Shown piece after piece: positions 43,852 to 52,597 of a stretch of 64,000 nt of DNA. The notes below the pieces were generated by a model that had not been told where the DNA came from, ran no database searches, and saw nothing but the letters and a program-made list of their open reading frames with translations. This stretch comes from JAGVSV01 sp040766135. Lineage in GTDB: Bacteria > Bacillota > Clostridia > Christensenellales > Aristaeellaceae. The DNA is taken from contig JAXGRA010000006.1 in the NCBI GenBank assembly GCA_040766135.1, positions 84,226-148,225 of the forward strand, written 5' to 3'. The stretch's first letter is position 1, and each line of letters starts with the position of its first letter. Position numbers and translations under genes: made by a program.

Positions 43852-44783
43852 GTATTGCTCCCTTTAAGCAGCTTTTCTGCTTCTTCAAACATCTCCATGA
43901 TGATATCGCGGGCAGGCTTAATTTCCTTTACCAAGGCGGCCGCCTGGCCTGCCATGATGCAACCGGTATCCATATCGCCCTCACGGGCGGCACGCCGAAG
44001 GGCACCGGAACCGAACCGTTCCAGCTCTTCGTTGCTGATATCTAGGTTGCTCTCACGCTTGGCAAACTCCATCATGTATCTGTTTTTCAGTGCACGCACG
44101 GGATGACCCAGGCGGCGGCCTGTGACCATCGTGTCAATATCACGGGCAGAGATAACTTTTTCTTTATAACTGTCTGCAATGCTGCACTCGACAGCGGCCA
44201 GAAAGCGCGTACCGCACTGAACGCCCTGGGCGCCCAGCATCATGGCGGCGGCGATGCCGCGCCCATCCGCTATACCACCCGCTGCAATGACGGGAATATC
44301 CACTGCGTCTGCAACCTGGGGGACAAGGGTCATCGTGGTCAATTCTCCAATGTGCCCGCCGGCTTCGCAGCCTTCGGCGATGACGGCGCAGGCGCCTTCG
44401 CGTGCAACGCGCCTTGCAATGGCCACAGAGGGGACAACGGGGACAACTTTGACGCCGGCTTCAAGCCACATGGGAATAAAGCGACCGGGCAGCCCCGCGC
44501 CGGTTGTCACCACCGGTACCTTTTCCTCGGCTACCACCTTGCTACAGACCTCAGCATGTGGGCTCATCAGCATGATGTTAACCCCAAAGGGTTTGCTGGT
44601 CATTGCCCGGCATTGAGCAATCTGATGGCGGAGATAGTCCGCATCTAGGTTCATGGCCGAAATAATGCCCAGCCCTCCGGCGTTTGAAACGGCACTGGCC
44701 AACTGAGCGTCTGCCACCCAGGCCATACCGCCCTGAAAAATGGGATATGTAAGGCCCAGCAGTTCTGTAACCCTGGTTTTCAT
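43839..44783 (-). CDS. fabK: Enoyl-ACP reductase II (FMN-dependent)
   Basis: Performs the last step of each elongation cycle, the triclosan-insensitive alternative to FabI. The 314-residue TIM-barrel flavoprotein has YPIFQGGMAWVAD, FGVNIMLMSPHA, IAEGCEAGGHIG and IAAGGIADGRG. No fabI or fabL is in the window. Overlaps acpP by 4 bp (ATGA). Confidence 0.95.
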   Translation of the reverse strand: MKTRVTELLGLTYPIFQGGMAWVADAQLASAVSNAGGLGIISAMNLDADYLRHQIAQCRAMTSKPFGVNIMLMSPHAEVCSKVVAEEKVPVVTTGAGLPGRFIPMWLEAGVKVVPVVPSVAIARRVAREGACAVIAEGCEAGGHIGELTTMTLVPQVADAVDIPVIAAGGIADGRGIAAAMMLGAQGVQCGTRFLAAVECSIADSYKEKVISARDIDTMVTGRRLGHPVRALKNRYMMEFAKRESNLDISNEELERFGSGALRRAAREGDMDTGCIMAGQAAALVKEIKPARDIIMEMFEEAEKLLKGSNTWVG

Positions 44784-45007
44784 GCCTGCTGCGCCTCTTC
44801 GATGACGGCAATCAAGTCACCTACCGTGCCCTTTATCTTGCTAAGGTCAATTGTTATATTGAAAGTATCTTCTAACTCCATCACCATTTCTGCCACGTCC
44901 AGGGAATCCAGGGCCAGCTCGGCAAAGGTAGTGTCGTTGGTGATGTCTTCAGGGGCGCTGCCGCGGCGTTCCGCCAGTGCTGCAATGACCGTGCTTGAGA
45001 TATCCAT
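44780..45007 (-). CDS. acpP: Acyl carrier protein
   Basis: A 75-residue carrier that holds growing acyl chains on phosphopantetheine. The attachment serine is in ELALDSLDVAEMVME. The start MDISSTVIAAL at 45007 has TTGGAGGAAG upstream. A 118-bp gap separates it from fabH and includes the operator-like palindrome at 45126, so acpP may have its own regulated promoter. Confidence 0.95.
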   Translation of the reverse strand: MDISSTVIAALAERRGSAPEDITNDTTFAELALDSLDVAEMVMELEDTFNITIDLSKIKGTVGDLIAVIEEAQQA

Positions 45008-45125
45008 GTGTTCTTCCTCCAAAGTTTTCTTTATTGTTTCGGGCAATGCCCGGGGGTCCCTCGCGTTGATTTTCCGTAGTTTTGCATGTGCCGGACACTT
45101 GTTGAGAAGAATCGACTTACCTATA

Positions 45126-45142
45126 TTAGTTAGGCAAACTAA
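45126..45142 (-). promoter_or_regulatory. Candidate FabT operator at the 3' end of fabH
   Basis: Palindrome TTAGTT-AGGCA-AACTAA, perfect in the 6-bp arms. It overlaps the fabH stop codon and lies about 120 bp before acpP. It resembles the operator at 46693 (GTTAGT-TAG-ACTAAC). A TAATAT -10-like box sits beside it on the minus strand. Confidence 0.5.
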
Positions 45143-46148
45143 ACAAATGGGCTGGAAATAAATCCCTTTCATCCACTGTTATGTCGGGCTGCTCCTTGCT
45201 CCATCGGATGATGCAGGCGCCGCTGGTTAATCCTGCACCAAATGCACTCATGGCCAGGGTCTGGCCGGGTAATAATTTGCCGGCATGGTACAATTCCCAC
45301 AGCAACAGGGGGATGCTTGCGGCGGAGGTGTTGCCAACCCTGTGGATGTTGATTGGCAGCTTTTCTGGGCTTAGGTTCATCCGCCTTTGGACGGCGTCAA
45401 TGATGCGGCGGTTGGCCTGATGGAACAACACCCAATCTACCTGTTCTGCATTAAACCCGGCAGCTTTGAGAACCGTATCCAGATCCCTTTCAGATTGGCT
45501 CACCGCGAAGCGGAACACGTCCTGCCCTTCCATGGACAGACCATTCTTTTGATATGTTTGTCCTTTTGTGTAGGGGCTGTTGCCGGGCGGGGAATGGTGG
45601 AAAAGCATTTGCTCATTGGCCTGGGTGGATAAATGGATGGACAGCAAATCATCCCCGTTTTCCAAAACTACGGCTGCTGCGCCGTCGCCAAACAATACGC
45701 AGGTGGATCTATCTTTCCAGTCCACCAGGCGGGTGAAGGCTTCCGCGCAGACCAACAGTATTTTTGCAGCCATTCCGCTTTTCAGATAGGCTTCAGCGGT
45801 CATGAGGCAGTAAATAAAGCCGGTACAGGCCGCGTGGATATCTATTGTGGGGCAATCCGTCTCAATTTCACCCGCCAGCAGGCTGGACAGGGGAGGAAAG
45901 ACATGGTCTGCCATGGTTGTCGCTACCAGCACCAGGTCAATGTCTTTGCCTTCTATCCCGGCATCTTCCAGCGCTTCTTTTGCGGCGTTAAAGGCAAGGC
46001 CGTTTAAGTTTTGTTCAGACAGTATCCTGCGCTCTCTGATACCCGTGCGGCTTTGAATCCACTCGTCCGAAGTATCCAGTACCTTTTCCAAATCCTTATT
46101 GGTGATGACTTGCTCAGGCAAAGCCCTGCCGATGCCCAGTATTTTCAA
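45126..46148 (-). CDS. fabH: 3-oxoacyl-ACP synthase III
   Basis: Starts fatty-acid synthesis by condensing an acyl-CoA primer with malonyl-ACP. Catalytic residues: Cys in HAACTGF (about residue 107), His in VLFHQANRRI, Asn in VGNTSAASIP. The start is TTG at 46148, giving MKILGIGRALPE with AAAGGAGA upstream. The core ends at GACIIRW near residue 317; about 23 further residues (ending SLPN) extend into the operator palindrome at 45126. Such a tail is longer than in typical FabH. First structural gene after fabT. Confidence 0.95.
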   Translation of the reverse strand: MKILGIGRALPEQVITNKDLEKVLDTSDEWIQSRTGIRERRILSEQNLNGLAFNAAKEALEDAGIEGKDIDLVLVATTMADHVFPPLSSLLAGEIETDCPTIDIHAACTGFIYCLMTAEAYLKSGMAAKILLVCAEAFTRLVDWKDRSTCVLFGDGAAAVVLENGDDLLSIHLSTQANEQMLFHHSPPGNSPYTKGQTYQKNGLSMEGQDVFRFAVSQSERDLDTVLKAAGFNAEQVDWVLFHQANRRIIDAVQRRMNLSPEKLPINIHRVGNTSAASIPLLLWELYHAGKLLPGQTLAMSAFGAGLTSGACIIRWSKEQPDITVDERDLFPAHLFSLPN

Positions 46149-46201
46149 GTCAGTATCTCCTTTAGTAATAATTAGGTTTGATGTTTAAAAGTTCGTTTAA
46201 C

Positions 46202-46672
46202 TTACGCGTCGGGCTCTCCAATCAATGGCTTTTGCTCTTTGAAGAAATTGTGCAGCTTGGTCAACCCCTTGAGCAGCGCATCTTTTTCTTCATCGTTCAG
46301 CCCCTGAGAGGCGGCATTTACCATTGCCCTGTGGTAAAGCCGGTGCAGCGCTTCCGCTCGTTTACCCTCGTGGGTCAGGAAGACAATCACCAGGCGTTTG
46401 TCCGCTTCATGCTTGCCCTTGATCACATAGTTTTTCTTGACCAACTTATTTACTGCCGCAGTTACGGAGGGGAGGGTAATGGACAGTTCGCGTGCAATAT
46501 CCGTGATGCTGCGGCCTTCGTCCTTGCCTTTTGCAATGGCTTCCAGCAAGTGCATCTCGTTGATGCTCAGTTTGTTGGCGCTGGCTTTGGCCAGCGAATT
46601 CTCTTCCAACTTTAAAATATCGTGGAAGGTATTCACCAGCAAATCATTTAAAGCCAGTGCAAATGCGTCCAT
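46202..46672 (-). CDS. fabT: MarR-family repressor, FabT-like
   Basis: A 156-residue winged-helix regulator. FabT represses the fab operon when long acyl-ACPs accumulate. The recognition region SITDIARELSITLPSVTAAVNKL lies at about residues 55-77 and the wing KGKHEADKRLVIVFLT follows. AAAGGAGG precedes the ATG at 46672. Its position just ahead of fabH matches fabT in streptococci and related Clostridia. The palindrome at 46693 sits at its own transcription start, which suggests autoregulation. The gap to fabH is about 53 bp, so it is likely co-transcribed. Confidence 0.88.
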   Translation of the reverse strand: MDAFALALNDLLVNTFHDILKLEENSLAKASANKLSINEMHLLEAIAKGKDEGRSITDIARELSITLPSVTAAVNKLVKKNYVIKGKHEADKRLVIVFLTHEGKRAEALHRLYHRAMVNAASQGLNDEEKDALLKGLTKLHNFFKEQKPLIGEPDA

Positions 46673-46692
46673 GAAATCCTCCTTTAAACAAG

Positions 46693-46707
46693 TTAGTTAG
46701 ACTAACG
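46693..46707 (-). promoter_or_regulatory. Candidate FabT operator at the fabT promoter
   Basis: Palindrome GTTAGT-TAG-ACTAAC. It covers the predicted transcription start of the fabT-fab operon, between the -10 box and the ribosome site, a classic place for repression. Confidence 0.6.
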
Positions 46708-46714
46708 AAATATA

Positions 46715-46743
46715 AAATAGCACGCATGCTATCTGCTGTCAAG
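46715..46743 (-). promoter_or_regulatory. Promoter of the fabT-fab operon
   Basis: TTGACA, 17 bp, TATTTT on the minus strand. Strong -35. Nothing else is evident between it and the ATG at 46954 on the plus strand apart from a TATACT near 46911 that may serve the DUF4965 gene. Confidence 0.65.
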
Positions 46744-46953
46744 CGCAGGGGAAGGGCTATGGTTTTATCTTTGTTTTTCTGTAGTGCTTGGAAAAAACAG
46801 TTTTATCTGTGCCCATTGTTTCTTTAAACAGGTTACGGATAAACAAACGCGGGAAGATTGCTCGCTATTTTGCTGTGAAGGTGTTACCATAAACATGCAC
46901 TGCTATACTGGCAAAGAGAGAACCAAAAACGCAGGATAAAGGAGCACACCAGC

Positions 46954-48885
46954 ATGATGGATCGCATTCCCGCACTTCCTTTAATTGTCAATGATCCTTA
47001 TTTTTCCATATGGATGCCTGGCGATACGCTGACCTCCGCGGACACTGCGCACTGGAGCGGCGCAGTCAAACCTATTCAGGGTTACATCATCATTGATGGC
47101 AAAAGGTACCATTGGCTTGGCCGCGCGTCTTCACCGGCCATGACTACCCAATCGGTAAAAATAACCCCTACTCAGACCATCAGTGTACTGAAAGCTGACG
47201 GAGTGGAATTAACGGTGCGTTTCTGGGCGCCTGTTTTGCCGGATGATCTGGATATGCTTTCCGCTCCTGTTACCTACCTTGACCTTTCCGTGAGCAGCAC
47301 AGATAGCGTTTCGCATCAGGTTGAAATTGGCCTAAGTGCCTCCAGCAAGCTGTGCTACGATGGCCAAGTGCCGCCGTCCATGCATTGCCGCAGCTATAAT
47401 CTGGACGGCCTGCACACAGCTTTTATTGGTCAACAGCACCAGCGTTTACTGGGGCATTCCGGCGATCATATCACCATGGATTGGGGCTATCTATACATGG
47501 CATCCCGTCAGGGCACGGTGGAGAGCAAACCTCACGCCCTGACATTCAACTGGAAGCTGGAAGCCAAAGCTGATATCGCTGGAGCTACCATACTGCTGGG
47601 GTATGATGATGTTGCCTCCATCAACTACTTTGGCAGCATTTGCCGTGCCTGGTACATGCGGGAGGGCAGGAGTATCGTTGATGCCCTCAAAGAATTTGAT
47701 GCCCGTCATGACGAACTGATTGCTGCCTGCAACCAACTGGATGCCAGCGTTATGAGCGAGGCGGAATCCATCGGTGGAGAGGATTATCGGCTTATTGCCT
47801 GTGCCGCCTGGCGGCATACCTTTGGCGCGCACAAGTTGATTGCTACTCCCGAAGGTGAAATGGCCTTCCTGTCCAAGGAAAATGATTCCAATGGCTGTAT
47901 CGGCACAGTGGATGTAAGCTATCCCTCCATACCGCTTTTTCTGAAATATTGTCCGGAGCTGGTCAATGCACTGTGCCGGCCTGTGCTCAAGTTTGCCGCA
48001 TTGCCGGTATGGGAGCATGATTTTGCTCCACATGATGTGGGGCGGTATCCTTATGCGACTGGTCAGGTGTACGGCACACGTCAATCAATCGCCCACGGTG
48101 TGGTTCATCCTCCGTACTATCTATATCCCGCTGGGACAGATGTCTACGATTTTCGTTATCAAATGCCTGTAGAAGAATGTGCCAATATGCTGATCATGCT
48201 GGAAGCGGCCATGACATTTGGCGCGGATCCTACGCTGGCGGAAAATAATCTGCCCACGCTGGACAAATGGGTAAAGTATCTGGACCATTATGGCGAAGAC
48301 CCGGGCGACCAGCTTTGCACGGATGACTTTGCCGGTCATCTCAACCGCAACATCAACCTGGCCGCCAAGGCCATTGTGGGCATAGCCTGCTACAGCCGCA
48401 TCATGGAGCGGGTTGGCCGCAAGCAAGAGGCCCAGCAGTGGAACAAGCGTGCACATGAAATGGCCCAAAGCTGGCAGCAGCGTGCAAAGGGTGAGTATAA
48501 TACCGCGCTCACCTTTGATGGCAATGGATGGAGCATGAAATATAATCTGGTGTGGGATTTGGTGCTGGATCTGAAGCTCATGCCTTCGGCATTCTATAAA
48601 GCAGAAACCGAAAGCTATCTGCCCTTTATCAATGAGTATGGCTTGCCGCTGGATTCACGCGCGGATTACACCAAGGCCGACTGGCTGGTTTGGGTGGCTT
48701 CCATGGCCGAAGAGAAAGAGGTGTTCAACAAGCTCATCGCCCCGCTTGCCCATTATCTGCGCACCACCTCCACCCGCGTACCTTTCTCGGATTGGTACGA
48801 TACTAAAACGGGCCGGTATGTGTTTTTCATTGCGCGCAGTGTTCTGGGCGGCGTGTATATGCCCATGCTTATACACAAAGGATAG
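46954..48885 (+). CDS. Glutaminase-A-like/DUF4965-DUF1793 glycan or amide hydrolase-like protein
   Basis: A 643-residue cytoplasmic protein (no signal peptide). Its domain order matches the glutaminase A-type family: an N-terminal DUF5127-like beta part (about residues 1-270), then an alpha/alpha-barrel DUF4965/DUF1793 part. Family landmarks are EHDFAPHDVGRYPYATGQ at about residues 354-371, QMPVEECANMLIML at about 402-415, and DWYDTKTGRYVFFIARSVLGG near the end. Fungal members are called glutaminases, but bacterial ones are often thought to act on carbohydrates; substrate unknown. AAAGGAGC precedes the ATG. Confidence 0.85.
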   Translation: MMDRIPALPLIVNDPYFSIWMPGDTLTSADTAHWSGAVKPIQGYIIIDGKRYHWLGRASSPAMTTQSVKITPTQTISVLKADGVELTVRFWAPVLPDDLDMLSAPVTYLDLSVSSTDSVSHQVEIGLSASSKLCYDGQVPPSMHCRSYNLDGLHTAFIGQQHQRLLGHSGDHITMDWGYLYMASRQGTVESKPHALTFNWKLEAKADIAGATILLGYDDVASINYFGSICRAWYMREGRSIVDALKEFDARHDELIAACNQLDASVMSEAESIGGEDYRLIACAAWRHTFGAHKLIATPEGEMAFLSKENDSNGCIGTVDVSYPSIPLFLKYCPELVNALCRPVLKFAALPVWEHDFAPHDVGRYPYATGQVYGTRQSIAHGVVHPPYYLYPAGTDVYDFRYQMPVEECANMLIMLEAAMTFGADPTLAENNLPTLDKWVKYLDHYGEDPGDQLCTDDFAGHLNRNINLAAKAIVGIACYSRIMERVGRKQEAQQWNKRAHEMAQSWQQRAKGEYNTALTFDGNGWSMKYNLVWDLVLDLKLMPSAFYKAETESYLPFINEYGLPLDSRADYTKADWLVWVASMAEEKEVFNKLIAPLAHYLRTTSTRVPFSDWYDTKTGRYVFFIARSVLGGVYMPMLIHKG

Positions 48886-48945
48886 GCGTAAGTGTATAAG
48901 TGTATAGCAGTATAGGTGTAATGCAAATTGTATAATAATAAACTG

Positions 48946-48970
48946 GGAAGCCATGTATATTGTGGCTTCC
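48946..48970 (+). terminator. Bidirectional hairpin between convergent genes
   Basis: Stem GGAAGCCA/TGGCTTCC with a 9-nt loop, between the stops at 48885 (plus) and 48988 (minus). It is followed by TAGATTT on the plus strand and preceded by a T-rich context on the other. Confidence 0.55.
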
Positions 48971-48987
48971 TAGATTTCACCATGCGA

Positions 48988-50058
48988 TTATTTGACCAAG
49001 TAATTCTTTAGCTCACTGCGTTTCGTGATGCCCACCTTTTGATAAACGATTGAAAGATAGGCTTTTACGGTATTGATCGAAATATTCAGATAATCGGCAA
49101 TTTCCTGATTGCTTTTGCCTTTAGCGGCCATCATGGCCAATGCGAACTCATAAGGGGTCAACAGGTTGGTCACCTTGTCTTGTGATTGTGGGTTATGAAC
49201 CTCTGTCCATCCGTGCCTGAAAAGCATCACTTTATCGGATATCATCTTATACAGTTCGGGTTCCCGGTCGCGGATGTGCTTTTCCACCAACCCCTGCAAG
49301 GGGCCGTGATGCCCAATAAATGGTTGAATATACCCCATCGGCTTGGCGATCCGCAATGCGTTCAGAAAGAAACGATCAGCCCGATCAAAGTAGGATAAAC
49401 TCATGGCGGCCATGGATGCCAGCACATTCAAGTAGATGCATATAACCTCATGACGGTTGGCATCCATCATCAGCGCAGCCTCAGCCATACCCAGCGCTTG
49501 CGCATATTCCTGCTGAAGGTATAGTGCATAAGATTGGGCATACAGCGCATAGAGCCGCGATCCCTCCGAGCAATGAGAGAAACTTTCCGGCGAAATCGGG
49601 GCAGTAGCCTCGCCCAGATGGAAAAAGACAGACAAAGCAAAACGGAAAATATCATTGAGTGCGGCAACATGCTTATTTTCAGGATGCTGTGTTCTTTGCC
49701 GCAGGTCTTGAAAGTCCTTCTGTACAACCTCCATATTGTTCAGCGCTACATGATTCAGGATATGTGCCAGCAACGCAAACGTGTTAACTTCGGGGTGCTG
49801 ACTGTTCATACAACGTTTGGCTTCGGCCGCGGACTCCTCATAACGCGCCTGTAAAAAGAAGTGCGCCATTTTTGCAATGGCGTTCTTTTCCGCGTCGGGC
49901 AGTGTCGCAATCATCTCATCTGACGGCTTGCTGTCAAAGGGCAGATTGACAAACAAATATTCTGTAATGCTATTTATTCCTTTGCCGCACTGCTGTTTAG
50001 CCAGTGGCGTGTCCTCCCGTGTGAGCCCTTCGCTGTTTTTTGGTTCATTATCTTGCAT
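48988..50058 (-). CDS. LuxR-type transcription regulator with TPR-like sensor region
   Basis: A 356-residue DNA-binding regulator. The C-terminal LuxR HTH (LTPYEFALAMMAAKGKSNQE, YLNISINTVKAYLSIVYQKV) occupies about residues 292-350. The N-terminal and middle parts (about 60-270) look like helical TPR-type repeats, with repeated EYAQALGMAEAALMMDAN-like units, and no ATPase motif, so it is not a full MalT/LAL protein. The ATG at 50058 has AAAGGAAT upstream. It is divergent from the exported-protein genes starting at 50440 and is a natural candidate regulator of them. Confidence 0.85.
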   Translation of the reverse strand: MQDNEPKNSEGLTREDTPLAKQQCGKGINSITEYLFVNLPFDSKPSDEMIATLPDAEKNAIAKMAHFFLQARYEESAAEAKRCMNSQHPEVNTFALLAHILNHVALNNMEVVQKDFQDLRQRTQHPENKHVAALNDIFRFALSVFFHLGEATAPISPESFSHCSEGSRLYALYAQSYALYLQQEYAQALGMAEAALMMDANRHEVICIYLNVLASMAAMSLSYFDRADRFFLNALRIAKPMGYIQPFIGHHGPLQGLVEKHIRDREPELYKMISDKVMLFRHGWTEVHNPQSQDKVTNLLTPYEFALAMMAAKGKSNQEIADYLNISINTVKAYLSIVYQKVGITKRSELKNYLVK

Positions 50059-50439
50059 AACAAGATTCCTTTCGGATACACAACAACTTTTCAGCAATGG
50101 CAAAAAATCAACTTGGTATCATCATAACTTAGCACAAAGCCCTTTCTTTATGAACTGATTGCCAACTGTATTTTATCATAGCGTGGGAGATAATGTAAAC
50201 GCCGTGCGCCGAATGATTAGACTTTTTTGCCTGAAAATGGGTATTCCAACAAACTGACTTCTCAATTATCCTTAGGTTGCACAAAGCAATCTGCACATCC
50301 TGACGTCGGTACCACGCATCTGGAAACAAAGTGACGGTGGATATGCAGATAGCAAAACCCAAGCAGATACGATGCACGACCATTGCACCAAAGGAAATGC
50401 TCTGTCAACCACTCTGGACTAATTAAAGGAGGAACTCCC
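50059..50439. other. Divergent intergenic region between luxR-type gene and exported-protein genes
   Basis: 381 bp without a gene I can support. It must hold the promoters of the regulator (minus) and of 50440 (plus). I see no good -35/-10 pair. It includes an A/T-rich part near 50150-50190 and ends with AAAGGAGGAAC ahead of 50440. Confidence 0.4.
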
Positions 50440-51363
50440 ATGAAACGGATGCTTGCCTGTGTAACCATTCTGGCCTTAGTGGCCGCACTCTTCCTGCCGG
50501 CGGCGCTGGCCCAGCAGGATACCCCCATTGGACTTCCCAACCCCGTCATTGAGTCAACCGCCCAGGAGGCTGCCGAGGCCTCGGGTACCCCTGGTGCCTA
50601 CCTGTTCTATGATGATTCAACTGACATCCGCTACTCCTACATCAAAGGCCAGGAGGGGCCGGTTGTCTTTCAGGTGCAGTTTTCCTGGGAGGGGGCCGAT
50701 TGCGCCATCCGCGTGTTCAAGGGCACGCAGCTGGAAGATCTGTCCGGCATGAACTACCCCTGGGCGCAGGATGACATGGTAATGGTCGGTGTCTACCAGG
50801 GCCGCGCGATGTACAACGAGGGCGAGACCGGCGTGCTCATGTGGTATGACGTGCGCAACAATCTGGTGTACAACATCTCTATGATCGGTGATGTGACCCT
50901 GTTTAAACTGATGAAGTTAGCCGAGGTTAATGCAGAGGCGGAGCAGGATCTGATTGGCCTTCCCAACCCCATCTTCGAAGCCACCGCCGAGGAAGCCGCC
51001 CAGGCTTCGGACACCTTGGGCGCCAATGTACCCGAGGGGGCGGAGGACGTTCGCTACTTCTACATCAAAGGGCAGGAAGGGCCGGTTGTATTCCAGGTCA
51101 AGTGTATCTGGGAGGGGGCTGAGTGCACCATCCGCGTGTTCAAGGGCACGCAGGTGGAGGATCTGTCCGGTATGTATTACCCCTGGGAGCAGGATAAAGA
51201 AGTGATGATTGGCGACCACCCAGGCCGTGTGATGTACAACGAAGACGTACAAGGCGTGGCGATGTGGTATGACGCACCTAATGGGCTGGTATACAACGTA
51301 TCCATGAGCGGTAATGCGACGATGGAAAACTTGATGAAACTGGCCCTGGTCAACGCGAAGTAA
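50440..51363 (+). CDS. Exported protein with two tandem copies of an unrecognised domain
   Basis: A 307-residue secreted protein. Signal peptide to about residue 23 (LPAALAQQ). The mature part is a tandem repeat of about 140 residues. Both copies share IGLPNP(V/I), the AEEAAxAS type stretch, YIKGQEGPVVFQV, IRVFKGTQ(L/V)EDLSGM and MYNE...MWYD. The two copies are about two-thirds identical by eye, so the duplication is fairly recent. I do not recognise the domain. AAAGGAGGAAC precedes the ATG at 50440. First of three consecutive exported genes downstream of the LuxR-type regulator. Confidence 0.8.
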   Translation: MKRMLACVTILALVAALFLPAALAQQDTPIGLPNPVIESTAQEAAEASGTPGAYLFYDDSTDIRYSYIKGQEGPVVFQVQFSWEGADCAIRVFKGTQLEDLSGMNYPWAQDDMVMVGVYQGRAMYNEGETGVLMWYDVRNNLVYNISMIGDVTLFKLMKLAEVNAEAEQDLIGLPNPIFEATAEEAAQASDTLGANVPEGAEDVRYFYIKGQEGPVVFQVKCIWEGAECTIRVFKGTQVEDLSGMYYPWEQDKEVMIGDHPGRVMYNEDVQGVAMWYDAPNGLVYNVSMSGNATMENLMKLALVNAK

Positions 51364-51380
51364 GCGCAGAGGTTCATGCC

Positions 51381-51411
51381 ATCCTGCATCATCAGCCTGT
51401 TGATGCAGGAT
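51381..51411 (+). terminator. Hairpin after 50440 gene
   Basis: Perfect 11-bp stem ATCCTGCATCA/TGATGCAGGAT with a 9-nt loop, 18 bp after the stop. No T-tract, so it may protect the mRNA end or terminate only partly. Confidence 0.5.
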
Positions 51412-51458
51412 AGCTTCGCAAAGGAAATGTTGCTGGCTTCTAATAACAGGAGGATAGT

Positions 51459-52568
51459 ATGAAAAAAATCATTGCTATGATGGTTATGCTGACATTGCTG
51501 CTGTCGCTGCTGCCGGCATCTGCATCCATCTACGACCCCAACGCAGCGAACATGTATGTCAAGACAGAGAATGGTAAGACCCTCAACTTGCGCGAGGAGC
51601 CCAACACCAACGCCAAGGTGATTACCAACATTCCGTATGGCAAGCCTGTGCTTGTATACAGTGGCTTTATAAGTGATAAGTGGTCGCACGTGCAGTATGG
51701 CATGTTCAACGGGTATGTGATGAAAAGATTTCTGACGGACAAAAAACCAGAGCCCTTCGTGCCACCTACACCCAAGCCTACGTCCAAGCCGACGGCTGCT
51801 CCGTCGCCCGAACAACTCCGCGCTAATGAAATCAAGGAAGCGCAGAAGCTGGGCATCGTGCCCCAGGGTATGAAGACCGATGGCATCGCCACCTGGGACG
51901 ACCTGAACAACCTGCTGACCAATGTCGTTCGCTTGAAGACCAAGAATCCTGCAGCCCAGCGCACCCATGTGTATCTGACCAAAGAGGAGTATGCGGCTTC
52001 CGGTGCGGGTGCCCAGTACAACATTGTGCTGCGCGGCGTGGCTGCTGCCGAGATGTACGGCTTGTTGTTAGACATTGACGATGCCAAGCACAGCCTTGAT
52101 CACGCTAATGACTTTTTCATTGCTGACTATGTGGACATCCAGCTAGCCCAACAATATGCTGGTCGCACAGCCCCGTATAATCCTAATGACTGGCGTACTT
52201 TGGATATGGTAGAGATGGTGCTTACTGTGCTGGATCATACCGATATGCACACTGGTGAGAACGTGCTCAGCCTGGATGCGGAGAATAACTTCTACCCCAC
52301 CCACCCCCTTACTCGTGAGGATGCCATTCTAGCGGCATATCGGCTATATAACTCTTACACAACCTATGTAGGAACTGTGGTGGTGACTCATGTCCGACAA
52401 GCCAACCTGCGCCAGGGTCCGTCCATGCAGGACACCATCGTGGGCAAGGCTGACCCCGGCGCTCGCTATCCGGTGGTAGCAATAGAGAAGGGCCGTTGGT
52501 ACAAGGTAATGCTACCAGATGGCAAGACGGCTTATATCTCCGGCACCATGGTGACATTTCATCAGTAA
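51459..52568 (+). CDS. Exported SH3b-domain protein, paralogue A
   Basis: A 369-residue secreted protein. Signal peptide (MKKIIAMMVMLTLLLSLLPASAS). An N-terminal SH3b domain (about residues 28-90: NLREEPNTNAKVITNIPYGK, WSHVQYGMFNGYVMKRFL) is followed by a PTPKPTSKP linker. A central helical region contains LGIVPQGMKTDGIATWDDL and TREDAILAAYRLYN, resembling SLH-type repeats. A second SH3b domain at the C-terminus (ANLRQGPSMQDTIVGKADPG, WYKVMLPDGKTAYISG) closes it. SH3b domains generally bind peptidoglycan. AGGAGGATAGT precedes the ATG. It has a close paralogue immediately downstream. Confidence 0.85.
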   Translation: MKKIIAMMVMLTLLLSLLPASASIYDPNAANMYVKTENGKTLNLREEPNTNAKVITNIPYGKPVLVYSGFISDKWSHVQYGMFNGYVMKRFLTDKKPEPFVPPTPKPTSKPTAAPSPEQLRANEIKEAQKLGIVPQGMKTDGIATWDDLNNLLTNVVRLKTKNPAAQRTHVYLTKEEYAASGAGAQYNIVLRGVAAAEMYGLLLDIDDAKHSLDHANDFFIADYVDIQLAQQYAGRTAPYNPNDWRTLDMVEMVLTVLDHTDMHTGENVLSLDAENNFYPTHPLTREDAILAAYRLYNSYTTYVGTVVVTHVRQANLRQGPSMQDTIVGKADPGARYPVVAIEKGRWYKVMLPDGKTAYISGTMVTFHQ

Positions 52569-52597
52569 TGTATCAAAGCGCTATAGGGGAGGATACT

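Noticed and set aside
48890..48935. Short GTGTATA-type near-repeats
   Set aside because: Low-complexity, 7-10 bp only, no spacer regularity; not a CRISPR or functional repeat.
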